The position numbers and the translations under genes were made by a program. The notes beneath the pieces were generated by a model. That model saw nothing but the letters and a program-made list of their open reading frames with translations. It had not been told where the DNA came from and did no database searches. From positions 18,065,541-18,129,540 of the forward strand of contig CM047814.1 in the NCBI GenBank assembly GCA_026214975.1: 64,000 nt of DNA, written 5' to 3'. How positions within the stretch are numbered: the stretch's first letter is position 1; each line of letters starts with the position of its first letter. The stretch comes from Gentiana macrophylla. Lineage: Eukaryota > Streptophyta > Magnoliopsida > Gentianales > Gentianaceae. Below are positions 22,280 to 32,247 of the stretch, piece by piece.

Positions 22280-23640
22280 TGCTCTTCATACTACTCGCCC
22301 TTGTAGAAGCGTTACCATAAGTTGAGGAGTCACGATTAGGCGGTTTCTTTGTGAGTTTTGATTAGTGGGCGAGGTTGGATTTGTTTTTGGTTGAGAATTT
22401 GAACTTTGACTCGAGTTGGGGTTACGGTAGTAGGCATTTGCGAGAGGTATTTCGTCCCGAATTTTGAGTGCGGTTTTGGTCATAACCTTGATTACGAGCA
22501 TAATTTCTATTACGGTTGTAGTTTCGACCTTGAGAGTTATTACGGTTTGAAAATCTACGTTTTCTTTGGCGGAAGAATTGTTTCTCTCATGTCCACCATT
22601 CAAGGGGCATGTTGCGAAATGTGACCTCTAAGCCCACAGGTATAGCGAGTTCAGCTGAATCATCTTGCCTCGTTTGTTGGGCGGCATTGGCTTGAAAGCC
22701 GGGGTAGGAGTGTATTGACAATGGTCAGCGATGTGACCGGTCGATAACAATTATCACACGAGAATACTTGTGCATTACATTGGAGAGAGAGTGATTTTGA
22801 TTTTTAGTCATGGTCAAAGCGAGAAGTTGAGCTGCAGGTGCAATCATTTGACCATGATTACGGTTGTTGACTTCTTCGATTTTAGGTACAGCGAGGACCG
22901 TTGGTGATTGATACGTAGGTGCATAGTTATACTAGCTATATCTTCAAATAACTCCCACCCTTGCCGTGGGGTTTTCTTCAAGAAGACTCCTCCAGGATGA
23001 GGAGTTGACCATCCCTTTAGTGGACTCATTTAGACCATGAAGAAAGTATGGACCTTCCTCTCGCAAATCCATTCCATGATGGGGGCACTTGTTCAACAAA
23101 ATTTTGAAAGCGCTTCCATGCTTCAAAGAAAGATTCATCACTCAGTTGATGAAAGTTTGAGATCTCGTTAAGACATTGAGTTTGTCTTAGACGGAGGAAA
23201 ATATTGGGCGTAAATTGACTTTCGAGTGGGCCCAAGTTTGGATAGATTCAGAAGGAAGAGATTTAAACCATTCCATTGCTTCTCCACGGAGTGAGAATGG
23301 AAATAGTTTCAGCTTAATGATGTCTTGACTGACATCCTTAATGCGAGTAGTATCGCATATACCCAGAAATACATAAAGATGCGTATGGGGTTCTCAGATT
23401 GATACCCATAGAAAGTTGATGCATGTTGCACCATCTGGATGAATTTGGTCTTATCTCAAAATGAAATTTGTATCGGTAGGGATAACCACGGCCCGGCGGA
23501 TGTTCACATCACCGGGAGTGGCATAGTCTGCCGAGTGCGGTTGGCTTGAGCCATTGAATCGATAGTTTCTTCCTCAAAGAAAAGGTTGGATAAGAAATTA
23601 TCTTGAAGAGTTTTCACTCAAACTCTCTTCGATTTCCTCT
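22280..23640 (-). pseudogene. Athila gag remnant
   Basis: Reading the minus strand through frameshifts gives FIQMVQHASTFYGYQSENP near 23420, then KLFPFSLRGEAMEW near 23270, then HQLSDESFFEAWKRFQ near 23140. These are the signature blocks of Athila gag. The distal part near 22750-22290 has a cysteine/histidine-containing stretch followed by a serine/asparagine-rich tail. Gag packages the element RNA. At least four frame changes separate the blocks. Confidence 0.8.
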
Positions 23641-23814
23641 TCGGGAATCGGGCAGGCTCGAGGAACTTTCCGTTTACGGTTTACTCGAACTACGTCTCGT
23701 TCAAGCTCAGTTCAAAATTAAGCGTCCTTGTTTACCGTGTTTGCATATAACGAAGTCAAACTCGAGAGAGAAAGAGAAAGGAATCGAGAAGAAGGCATGA
23801 GGAAGGCGTCCAAA

Positions 23815-24000
23815 TATTATGGGCGGGCGTGCAGGGTAGTATTAATTTGGACGGGCGTTTAGTGACACAAGCGCTCGTCGGTTGGCGAGAATACTGAGCG
23901 GGCGCCCAAATATTATGGACGCTCGTTTGAGTGAATAAAAATAAAATTGGATAGAAAAATTCCAGCGAACGGGCGTCCAAGATCCAGACGCTCGTTTGGT
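23815..24000 (-). repeat. GC-rich array in the 5' leader
   Basis: Variants such as ggacgggcgttt, gagcgggcgccc and gaacgggcgtcc lie between the primer site and gag. The related element at 54801-60564 carries an equivalent array at 56660-56870, in the same position relative to its primer site. Confidence 0.6.
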
Positions 24001-24133
24001 ACCGGAAGAACAAAAACAGATGCAGAAATTTGCAGAAAAGAGGCTACTAAGGGAGAACCTTAAACCCTAACTAAAACAGCAGCGAATGATCTACCTAAAT
24101 CTTATGCTAAAAACACATAAAACCGTGCCAAGT

Positions 24134-24151
24134 TCCCCGGCAACGGCGCCA
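24134..24151 (-). other. Primer binding site of the Athila element
   Basis: On the minus strand it reads TGGCGCCGTTGCCGGGGA, starting a few bases inside the 5' LTR. The same site occurs at 35604-35621 and 56331-56348 in other gypsy elements here. Confidence 0.9.
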
Positions 24152-24157
24152 AAAACT

Positions 24158-25505
24158 TGTGGTGGATTTTTGTAAAGCGAAACAAAAGACAAGTAATAAA
24201 AATCCGGTTAGTCGCTCCAAGTGCAAAGCTTGTAGTAAAGCGGTTATGCGGGTCGATCCCACGAGGCGTGAGGTTGAATGCGTTTTTAAGTTTAAGCTAA
24301 AAGTGTCACAAAACTAATAATTTTAGGTTTATCAAATAATGGGGAGAAAAGCGGACGAACAAGGATCCACAATTCAAGATGACCGCAAAGGCTTCTAACT
24401 TCCTACGCATGCAAATCAACTAAGGCCAAGATTAACTTTATACTAAACGCAAATTACTAATATCTTAGATAATTTGTTTATCAACTTTATCAAAGATTGA
24501 TTCTTCAAGCACGATAGGCATAAATTCTTTCGAACCTATTATCTAGGTTAACAATTTGACAACTTTCGTTTCCAGACAAATTGATAAATCTGATTACTAT
24601 TGCGGTGATCTAGAATTCATTCAACTATCGTCAAACAAACATCACAGGCTTTATCTATCGATATGAAGCACGAAATAAACGCAATATAAATCTAACCTTT
24701 GTCGAAATAAAACGCAGAAAAATAAGAAAAACCAGAACGCCTCTTGAATTGCTTCACCCGTTCGTCCAACCCAAGAGTTTAGCTACTCATATTAACCTTG
24801 AGATCAAAAGATTGTTTTTGATTGCATACGAAAACCAAAGAGAAAGACAAAAAAAACTGCTGTTTATCTATGAAAGTCGACTGTAGGTCGTCTGATGATG
24901 ATTTTAGGGTTTAATACAAGCTGCTATATATAGATGAACTAAGGCGGCTAGGTCAAAACTAAGTCGGTTGTGCTTCAGTCGGCGGTCGGACGCCCGTCTG
25001 GTCTTCCTGGACGCTCGTCCGCTCTACAATGAACTTCGAATCGGGCTGAGCCTTCCTTAAACGCCCGTCCATCCCAGCGTCCACCCTGCGTCCAAACTTG
25101 CTGAATGTAAAATACCCTCCTGGACGCTCGTTCAATGTCTCAAACGCCCGCCCTTTGGACGGAACTCGACGCCTTGATCCAATATGGTAATTCGATTTCT
25201 TGATCTTTATCTCTTTTTCCCCATCTTTATCTTGATTTAGCTCGAATTATATCAACATTGATCATCAATTTAGCCTCCAACATGTATCTACATCACATCA
25301 AAAACACCGCAAAGCGTAACATAATTCCAATAACCATAAAATCATAATTAAAACATACAAATCCACCAACTTTGCGATTAACTCATTAAAAATGTCATCC
25401 GCTCAATATTCCATTTAAACACGTGATTTCCATGCGATTAATACGAATGTCGGGGGAAACATTATAAAATATAACGTTATAAAACGTGTAAAAACACCCT
25501 TAACA
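24158..25505 (-). repeat. 5' LTR of the Athila element
   Basis: Nearly the same as 11736-13088. Differences cluster in the GC-rich array and are mostly one- or two-base insertions or deletions, for example around 24975-25010. Its TATA box lies at 24925-24932. Confidence 0.92.
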
Positions 25506-25581
25506 ACGGTGGTCTAAACAGTTGACCGGAGCATTTATGACCAATTTAGCGCTACCAGGCCCGGGGTCTGGGGACGTTACA
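25506..25581 (+). repeat. TRIM right LTR, second part
   Basis: Continues the left LTR's alignment from acggtggt to the terminal GTTACA, after which the ccaaa duplication appears. Joining 11735 to 25511 restores the order seen in the left LTR. Confidence 0.88.
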
Positions 25582-26412
25582 CCAAAAGCTCTTTCAACAT
25601 GACGGGTAAAGGCCTGACCAAAATCTCTTTCAACATGACGCCTCAGAGAAAAATCAAACATGTAACATCCTTGGTTATTCTCAAGTCACCTATCACTTGA
25701 CATTTGAGCCAAGTAACTTAGTTTAATGGGGCTTTTTCTTAATTAACACAGCTGCGTATAAAACAATTGCCAGCATCTAATTCAACTTGTCTTTTTCCCT
25801 TACTATAGTTGCTAAAATAAACCGGCCATTGATACTTTCAGCTTTAGTGACAAACAAATAGCCAGCAAAAGAATGAAAATGATTGATTTTGATCTCATCT
25901 CTTGTCTTTTTCTTGATGAATCTTTAATTTGCAGAACTTGCTCCTATGATCTACCGTGTACCACACTACTTGTGCACCAAAGTAGAATCGATCCCGTGAA
26001 AGTCGAATGTACAGGGCAACATTCGACATTTCCAATGTCGATTCTAATTCGACAGTGCGGGCAATCGAATGCTGCCTTGTACAACCGACTTTCACAGGGT
26101 CGATTCTATGAAAACGGCGTGCTGTACCGATAGGTGTGGACAAAGGGTAAATCAGCAAGCAGAATCATATGCCGGTTTCTGCATAGACAAAATAATACAC
26201 GTCAGGCTTTGAATTTTTCATGATATAATTTTGTTGCCCATAATAATTGTATTAAGTATGAACTTGAAAAGGGAGTTAGACTGAAACTCCAAAGCAGTCA
26301 ACTTCCTCCCCACTCCAATAACAATGTGATGATGTTTCACAATGCTGACTTCTTAAACCAAAATAAACTAATAAATCTTAGTATGATTTGATTCAGTCTA
26401 AGGAATCTTGTG
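25582..26412. other. Upstream region of the P450 gene
   Basis: It begins with the TRIM's ccaaa duplication and a short tandem duplication (about 37 bp; ctctttcaacatgacg occurs twice, 25590-25640). A long inverted repeat lies at 25984-26107. No coding sequence is supported; the two open frames across the hairpin are by-products of its symmetry. Confidence 0.6.
25984..26107. repeat. Imperfect inverted repeat (hairpin), arms about 43 bp
   Basis: The left arm (25984-26026) starts agaatcgatcccgtgaaag; the right arm (26065-26107), read in reverse, starts agaatcgaccctgtgaaag and pairs along its length with about five mismatches. The loop is about 38 bp. Weak pairing continues outside the arms to about 25950 and 26140 (ccacac and taccg words). 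It could be a MITE remnant, a small-RNA precursor or a structured promoter element. It lies about 360 bp upstream of the P450 start codon. Confidence 0.75.
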
Positions 26413-26420
26413 TATAAAAA
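26413..26420 (+). promoter_or_regulatory. TATA box of the P450 gene
   Basis: tataaaaa lies 51 bp before the start codon, so transcription would begin only about 20-25 bp before the ATG. The leader would be short but workable. Confidence 0.5.
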
Positions 26421-26470
26421 AACTAATGATCAATCTTGGAAGTTAACATTTGACATTCAGAAACTCAATC

Positions 26471-28199
26471 ATGGTGGTGGATGTCCAAGAATGCATTTTT
26501 CTCTTTCTTATGTTCTTGATTCCATATCTTCTGATCTTGTTTATATCAAGAAGGCGGTCGAATTCGCGTTATCCACCGAGCCCGCCTTCCATTCCAATCA
26601 TAGGCCACCTTCATCTCCTAGCTCCAATACCTCATCAAGCTTTTCACAAGCTTTCCAACAAGTATGGATCTTTAATTCGAGTCAATCTCGGTTCTGTTCC
26701 TTGTGTGGTGGCATCCTCACCTGAAACTGCTAAAGAGTTCCTCAAAACACAGGAAACATACTTCTCCAACAGGCCACAATCCTTTGCTATTGATTACATA
26801 ACCTATGGTTCACAAGATTTCTCGTTCGCGCCTTATGGGCCGTATTGGAAGTTCATGAAAAAGATATGCATGTCTGAACTTCTTGGTCGTAGAACATTAG
26901 ACCTGTTATTCCCTGTTAGGCACGACGAAATCAAGAAACTTATCGAGTCACTACACAAAAAAGCTAAAACTGATCAAGAAGTTGATCTTGGAGAAGAGCT
27001 TATTATGATGAGTAACAATGTGATATCAAGAATGCTTATGAGCAAAAGATGTTGCGAGAATAACGACGACGCAGGGAATGTTAGAAAAATGATCAAAGAC
27101 ATAGCAGAGCTCACTGGCAAGTTCAACTTATCTGATTTTATTTGGTTCTGTAAGAATTTGGATTTGCAAGGATTCAAGAAGAGGCTTCATAATGTTCATC
27201 AGAAATTCGATAAAATGATGGAAGAGATCATTCAAGAGCACCAAAAAGGTAGAAGACTGCATAAGAAAATGGACGACGAACAGCAAACTGTGAAGGATTT
27301 GCTTGATATATTGCTTGATATATCTGAAGATGAAAGCTCTGATATCAAATTATCAATGGACAACATTAAGGCTTTCATCCTAGTAAGTTGTTTGTCATTT
27401 AAAGCATCATTTCATCCCAATTATGATATTTGAATGTTGTCTAACTTAGGATTAATGTGAGTTTCATTCATACAACCCATCCAAAATGCAAACTTTCTTG
27501 TATTTATATAAGGTTCTGATTATACTTTCACTTTTTTTTTTTTTGCAGGACGTATTTGTAGCAGGAACTGACACATCAGCATTGACAACAGAATGGGCAT
27601 TATCAGAGCTAATAAATCATCCAAACATAATGAAGAAAGCACTGCAAGAAATCGATGAAATCGTGGGAAAGGAAAGACTAGTTATTGAATCAGACATCCT
27701 TAATCTTCCCTACTTACAAGCCATTGTAAAAGAAACACTTAGGCTACATCCGACAGGGCCATTAATTGTCCGAGAATCAAGTGAGGACGCCATTGTTGCT
27801 GGCTATGAAATACCAGCAAAGACTCGAGTTTTCATCAACGTTTGGTCAATTGGGAGAGATCCCAATTACTGGGAAAACCCACTTGAGTTTATCCCAGAAA
27901 GATTCGTTTGTGAAGATGGGAGTGGTAAAAAACAAATGGATTTAAGAGGGCAACATTATGAGTTACTTCCATTTGGTAGCGGACGAAGAGGGTGCCCGGG
28001 AACTTCATTGGCTTTGCAAGTAGTTCAGACAACCCTTGCTGCTTTGATTCAATGCTTTGAATGGAAGGTGAAAAATGGAGATGGAATTGTTGCTATGGAA
28101 GAGGGACCTGGTCTTACTCTTCCTAGGGCTCATCCTCTGCTTTGTGTTCCTGTTGCTAGGCTTAATCAATTCACATCAACTGATCATGATGGAATTTAG
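26471..28199 (+). CDS. Cytochrome P450, CYP93 family (CYP93A-like)
   Basis: Exon 1 is 26471-27382 and exon 2 is 27549-28199. The 166-bp phase-0 intron has GT/AG ends, and the product is 520 residues, normal for the family. Residues 8-25 form a hydrophobic ER anchor, followed by basic residues and the hinge [13 protein letters not shown]. Landmarks: I-helix AGTDTS at 309-314, ETLR at 366-369, PERF at 420-423, and heme loop [11 protein letters not shown] at 445-455 with ligand Cys453. The phrases [18 protein letters not shown] and [19 protein letters not shown] point to CYP93, nearest in memory to CYP93A. Known CYP93 enzymes act on flavonoid or isoflavonoid-related substrates with NADPH-P450 reductase; the substrate here is unknown. 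A TTG 21 bp upstream is in frame, but the ATG at 26471 is the better start. No damage is seen. Confidence 0.93.
27383..27548 (+). other. P450 intron
   Basis: The donor GTAAGT follows the codons for AFIL. The acceptor is a long T-run ending TTTGCAG before the codons for [10 protein letters not shown]. Its place, just before the I-helix motif and in phase 0, is the classic intron position of plant A-type P450 genes. Confidence 0.92.
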
Positions 28200-28943
28200 A
28201 TCAATCAATATATCATACACAATGGCGTAAAAGTACGTTGTTTCATTGATTATGTCAATTTAGTTGCGATTCAGGCCAAAGATAATCGTGTAACATGATA
28301 TGTCGAGAATTTCAGGCCTTAAAAAGTGCATTGTAAAATTCCAAATTAAAGTAAATGGGAACTCTTCACTTTGCGTATACTTTTAAAATCTTTGGAATTG
28401 AAAAGTTGTTGTGGGGAAAAGAAAGAAACTTTAGAATGTCAAAAACATCCCTTTATTTTTCTTTTTGCAGCTTTTCGAATTTCCTTCCATACTGTTTGAT
28501 TCTTTGATCTGTGACAACCCTTTTTTTTTCGTTAAGAATATGGGAGAATCTGGAATTCTATCAGGCTAAGAAAACATGAAAGTAGTAGAGAGAATAATAT
28601 GAGAAAGAAAGAAAAAAAGTTGGAGAATAAAGGATGAAAGCATCTTGTGCACCAAGATTACACAGTGTCATAATGCAAGATTGAAAATATGTAATTGAGA
28701 ATATGGAATCAAAGCATCTCTTTGTATTACATGAAATAAGTGGAAATGAAGATAGCTTCAAAATCAAGCTCTCTTAAAGCAATATGTTCACTCTTGCACT
28801 GCACACTATACATTCTCACTCTTCAATCTACACTCAAAGAAATCAAATTTTACCTCCAAACACTAAAAAGGCTCGGTCTTTCTCCGGACCCCACATAGAC
28901 GGGACGCTTTCATACACCAGACCAGGAAAATCAAGCTGAAACA
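28200..28943. other. Spacer between the P450 and the C2-domain gene
   Basis: AT-rich; it must hold the 3' end of the P450 transcript and the promoter and leader of the next gene. The last 150 bp before 28944 are rich in C and T, as in many plant leaders. No clear TATA box was chosen and no other gene is seen. Confidence 0.55.
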
Positions 28944-31286
28944 ATGAGTGCTCAGACAAGTTCTGATGAATTCAAAATCAAGGATACAAAACCAGTTCTT
29001 GGAGGTGTTCGAAGAGGCGGTGGATGGATTACTAGTGATAGACTCCCAAGTACATATGATCTTGTTGAACAGATGTACTATCTCTATGTACGAGTCGTCA
29101 AAGCAAGAGATTTACCAGCGAATCCGATATCTGCAAGCTGTGATCCTTATGTAGAAGTGAAACTAGGTAACTACAAGGGCAAAACACAGGTTTTCGAGAA
29201 GAGAATGAATCCGATATGGAACCAAGTGTTTGCTTTTTCTAAAGAGAAGATTCAATCAACTGTTCTTGAAGTGTTTGTTAGAGACAGTGAAATGGTAACA
29301 AGAGATGAATATGTAGGAAAAGTTGTGTTTGATATGAATGAAGTTCCTACACGAGTTCCACCGGATAGCCCGTTAGCACCTCAATGGTATAGATTAGAGG
29401 ACCGCCATGGACAAAGCAAATTAAGGGGTGAGATCATGCTTGCAGTTTGGATGGGAACACAAGCCGATGAAGCTTTTCCAGAAGCATGGCATTCAGATGC
29501 TGCTACAGTACAAGGTGAAGGTGTGTTTAGTGTAAGGTCAAAGGTTTATGTCTCCCCTAAGCTGTGGTATCTTAGGGTGAACATAATCGAAGCGCAAGAC
29601 GTTGAATCACAAGATAAAACACAACTTCCACAAGTTTTTGTTAAGGCCCAAGTGGGAAATCAGATACTTAAGACCAAACTAAGTCCCACTAAGACCACTA
29701 ATCCATTCTGGAATGAAGACTTAGTCTTTGTAGCAGCTGAGCCTTTTGAAGAGCAATTAGTACTTAGTCTTGAAAACAAAACAAGTGATAAAGATGAACT
29801 TGTGGGAAGATTAAGCTTGCCATTGAACATCTTTGAAAAAAGGCTAGATAACAAAGCTGTCCATTCTAAATGGTTCAATCTTGAGCAATTCGGATTCGGT
29901 GGTCTCGAAGGAGAAAGAAGAAAGGAGCTCAAATTCTCTACAAGAATCCATATCAGAGCTAGTTTAGATGGTGCATACCATGTAATGGATGAATCAACAA
30001 TGTATATGAGTGATCAAAGGCCAACAGCAAGGCAATTATGGAAGCAGCCAATAGGGATTCTTGAGGTGGGAATCTTAAGTGCACAAGGGCTACAAGCTAT
30101 GAAAAACAAAGAAGGCAGTCGAGCGACAACCGACGCGTATTGTGTAGCTAAATATGGACAAAAGTGGGTAAGAACAAGAACTATACTTGGAAACTTAAGT
30201 CCTAAATGGAATGAGCAATACACATGGGAAGTATACGACCCGTGCACCGTCATCACAATAGCGGTTTTCGACAACGCCCATTTAGGAGGAGGAGGTGACA
30301 GCAAGGACTCCAAGATTGGGAAGGTAAGAATAAGGCTATCAACATTGGAAACAGACAGAATCTACACACAATCATATCCACTTTTAGTCCTACAATCATC
30401 TGGTGTAAAGAAAATGGGAGAACTTCAACTAGCCTTTAGATTCACTTGCTTATCTCTATCACACATGATATATCTTTACGGTCGGCCATTACTTCCGAAG
30501 ATGCATTATCAACATCCTTTCACTGTAGGCCAACTAGACAGCCTAAGATTTCAAGCAATGCATATCGTAGCATCGAGGCTCGGGCGAGCTGAGCCACCAT
30601 TACGAAAAGAGGTAGTGGAATACATGCTAGATGTTGATTCTCATATATGGAGCATGAGAAGAAGTAAAGCAAACTTCTTTAGAGTAATCTCGTTATTTTC
30701 GGGCCTAATCAACATAACCAAATGGTTTGATGATGTCTGCCATTGGAAAAATCCAGTTACTTCAGTTCTTGTTCATGTTCTTCTCTGTATATTGATCTGT
30801 TATCCAGAACTCATACTTCCAACCATTTTTCTTTACATGTTTGTAATCGGGATCTGGAATTATCGTTCAAGGCCGAGACTTCCGCCCCATATGGACACTA
30901 AAATTTCTTGGGCAGAAGCAGCTAACAAAGATGAACTTGATGAAGAGTTTGACACTTTTCCAACTTCTAAATCTGCTGATGTTGTTAAAATGAGGTATGA
31001 TCGGCTACGTGGGGTGGCCGGAAGAATCCAGACGGTGGTGGGAGACATGGCTACACAAGGTGAGAGATTCAAAGCATTGTTAAGCTGGAGAGATCCAAGA
31101 GCTACGTTTTTATTCATCGTCTTCTGTTTAATTGCTGCCATTATTCTTTATATTACACCTTTTAAGATGGTGGCGTTTATCACCGGTTTTTTCTTACTAC
31201 GACATCCAAGATTCAGGAGCAAGATGCCTTCAGTACCAAGCAATTTCTTCCGCAGATTGCCATCAAATGCTGATTTAATGCTTTAA
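28944..31286 (+). CDS. FTIP/MCTP family protein (multiple C2 and transmembrane)
   Basis: A single uninterrupted frame of 780 codons, with the normal length and intronless structure of plant MCTP genes. Three C2 domains lie at about 45-150, 206-315 and 370-485. A phosphoribosyltransferase C-terminal (PRT_C) region occupies about 620-780, with hydrophobic hairpins at about 604-637 and 720-756 that anchor it in the ER. Family hallmarks include STYDLVEQM at 36-44, RVPPDSPLAPQWYRLED at 137-153 and QADEAFPEAWHSDAA at 173-187. Relatives tether ER to plasma membrane at plasmodesmata and help move mobile proteins such as FT; which partner this one has is unknown. In the first C2 domain the first calcium-loop aspartate is absent (ANPISASCDPYV), and the second domain has PQVFV where DPYV is usual, so calcium binding there is probably weak. 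The ATG at 28944 gives the N-terminus typical of the family. Confidence 0.95.
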   Translation: MSAQTSSDEFKIKDTKPVLGGVRRGGGWITSDRLPSTYDLVEQMYYLYVRVVKARDLPANPISASCDPYVEVKLGNYKGKTQVFEKRMNPIWNQVFAFSKEKIQSTVLEVFVRDSEMVTRDEYVGKVVFDMNEVPTRVPPDSPLAPQWYRLEDRHGQSKLRGEIMLAVWMGTQADEAFPEAWHSDAATVQGEGVFSVRSKVYVSPKLWYLRVNIIEAQDVESQDKTQLPQVFVKAQVGNQILKTKLSPTKTTNPFWNEDLVFVAAEPFEEQLVLSLENKTSDKDELVGRLSLPLNIFEKRLDNKAVHSKWFNLEQFGFGGLEGERRKELKFSTRIHIRASLDGAYHVMDESTMYMSDQRPTARQLWKQPIGILEVGILSAQGLQAMKNKEGSRATTDAYCVAKYGQKWVRTRTILGNLSPKWNEQYTWEVYDPCTVITIAVFDNAHLGGGGDSKDSKIGKVRIRLSTLETDRIYTQSYPLLVLQSSGVKKMGELQLAFRFTCLSLSHMIYLYGRPLLPKMHYQHPFTVGQLDSLRFQAMHIVASRLGRAEPPLRKEVVEYMLDVDSHIWSMRRSKANFFRVISLFSGLINITKWFDDVCHWKNPVTSVLVHVLLCILICYPELILPTIFLYMFVIGIWNYRSRPRLPPHMDTKISWAEAANKDELDEEFDTFPTSKSADVVKMRYDRLRGVAGRIQTVVGDMATQGERFKALLSWRDPRATFLFIVFCLIAAIILYITPFKMVAFITGFFLLRHPRFRSKMPSVPSNFFRRLPSNADLML

Positions 31287-31419
31287 TGATACAGATAACT
31301 GAATATTGAGTGTGTAATCTCTATGTTTTGTGTTCTTTCACTCTGTTTTTTTTTTTTACTGTTTCTCTGAATTGAACCAAGTTTTGTTACACAAATTTCT
31401 TTTCTATGTAATAGTGGTT

Positions 31420-31651
31420 TAAATTCTAGCATCCACAAATCGTTCCAAAGCTTGTTACTTGATCGAGAACAAGATAAAACCACAGTAGGGTCTTTGCAGA
31501 ATTTAGGATCAAAAGCTTGATAATATCCGGTTTTAACAGTATATAAGCGATTGTCAGTCGAGAATGATACATCTACTTCATTTCGTCTACATAAAAAATA
31601 CGTAAAATTATCTGAATCACGCATTTCAAATAAAAAGCTAAAAACCAACAA
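31420..31651 (-). pseudogene. LINE reverse-transcriptase zinc-binding (zf-RVT) fragment
   Basis: The minus strand encodes DNRLYTVKTGYYQAFD, then a gap, then SSNKLWNDLWMLEFKP. This spacing matches the YTVKSGY ... W..LW.L..P block found at the end of plant LINE pol proteins. Only about 55 residues match. It begins about 130 bp past the C2-domain gene's stop codon, so it may lie within that gene's 3' untranslated region, in antisense. Confidence 0.55.
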
Positions 31652-31883
31652 ACTATAAACTCATTGTCCGTTAATCGTCAATTATGTATCTTTTATGTAG
31701 ACGAAATTGTGCAAATTTATCAGTTTTTATTGTTAGTAAAGTGCCATATTAGTCTATCTGGTGATGGATTTGTAGAGAGATGAATGGATAAAACTTCAAA
31801 CTTATGGTTTATAACAATTAAAATAATATAAGTGTACCAAAATATCATTTTTACAGCCGAAAATAATTATAAAAAAAAACTGA
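31652..31883. other. AT-rich spacer, nothing recognised
   Basis: No coding sequence or repeat structure was identified. Confidence 0.4.
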
Positions 31884-32231
31884 ATGTTATTTTTTCTCCT
31901 ACTCTCAATACGTCATACGATTATATCTTTTGCCGCCAAGTTATGTTGGATTACCTTTCTGCTTCGGGGTCTTGGGCGCTCTCTCTCTCTCTCGCATGTT
32001 TTGTATTGTGATAATCTGGGTGCCACTCAGCTTTGCTCCAATCCGATGTTCCAATCTCGTATGAACCACATTGTAATTGATTTTCACTGTATAAGGGATC
32101 AAGTTCAAAGTGGTCTTCTTCGTGTTTCCCATGTTCATCAGCTCACCGATTGTCTCACCAAACCTCTACTCAAACCAACCTTCTTGGCTCAACGAGACAA
32201 GTTGGGCCTTACACCACGCCCAACTTGAGGG
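31884..32231 (+). pseudogene. copia RNase H fragment, + strand
   Basis: The frame encodes LYCDNLGATQLCSNPMFQSR, MNHIVIDFHCIRDQV and then LTDCLTKPL, the end of a copia RNase H, with a natural stop at 32226-32228 inside the phrase caacttgaggg, a common polypurine-tract region in such elements. Nothing upstream of RNase H is preserved. The following bases (ggtaatagaagacactatg) match part of the LTR at 34054 onward, so two copia pieces of opposite polarity meet here. Confidence 0.7.
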
Positions 32232-32247
32232 TTGGTAATAGAAGACA

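Larger units (their letters stand above)
11736..25505 (-). mobile_element. Athila-type Ty3/gypsy retrotransposon
   Basis: LTRs of 1353 and 1348 bp enclose 11 kb. The duplication acggt flanks it. The primer site TGGCGCCGTTGCCGGGGA, typical of the Athila/Tat branch, abuts the right LTR, and a purine tract abuts the left, so the element reads on the minus strand. Coding remnants appear in the order gag, protease, RT, RNase H, integrase and then a separate third ORF in the env position, the Athila layout. The LTRs are nearly the same by eye, which implies a young insertion, yet all genes are frameshifted. Many LTR differences are small insertions or deletions, so part of the damage may be sequencing error. 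Confidence 0.92.
11284..25581 (+). mobile_element. TRIM-like element split by an Athila insertion
   Basis: Without the insert this is an element of about 520 bp: left LTR 11284-11461, a primer site, a 150-bp interior without coding capacity, and a right LTR starting at 11628. The right LTR is interrupted at 11736 and resumes at 25506. The duplication ccaaa flanks the whole structure at 11279-11283 and 25582-25586. LTRs of about 180 bp, an initiator-Met primer site and no genes fit the TRIM class (terminal-repeat retrotransposons in miniature). The opening agtctcacatcgg also resembles known plant TRIMs. Confidence 0.85.

Noticed and set aside
25873..26158. Overlapping open frames on both strands upstream of the P450
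   Set aside because: They mirror each other because the region is an inverted repeat; no protein family matches.
26450..26470. N-terminal extension of the P450 from an in-frame TTG
   Set aside because: The ATG at 26471 gives the normal ER anchor length; TTG initiation is unlikely in a plant.
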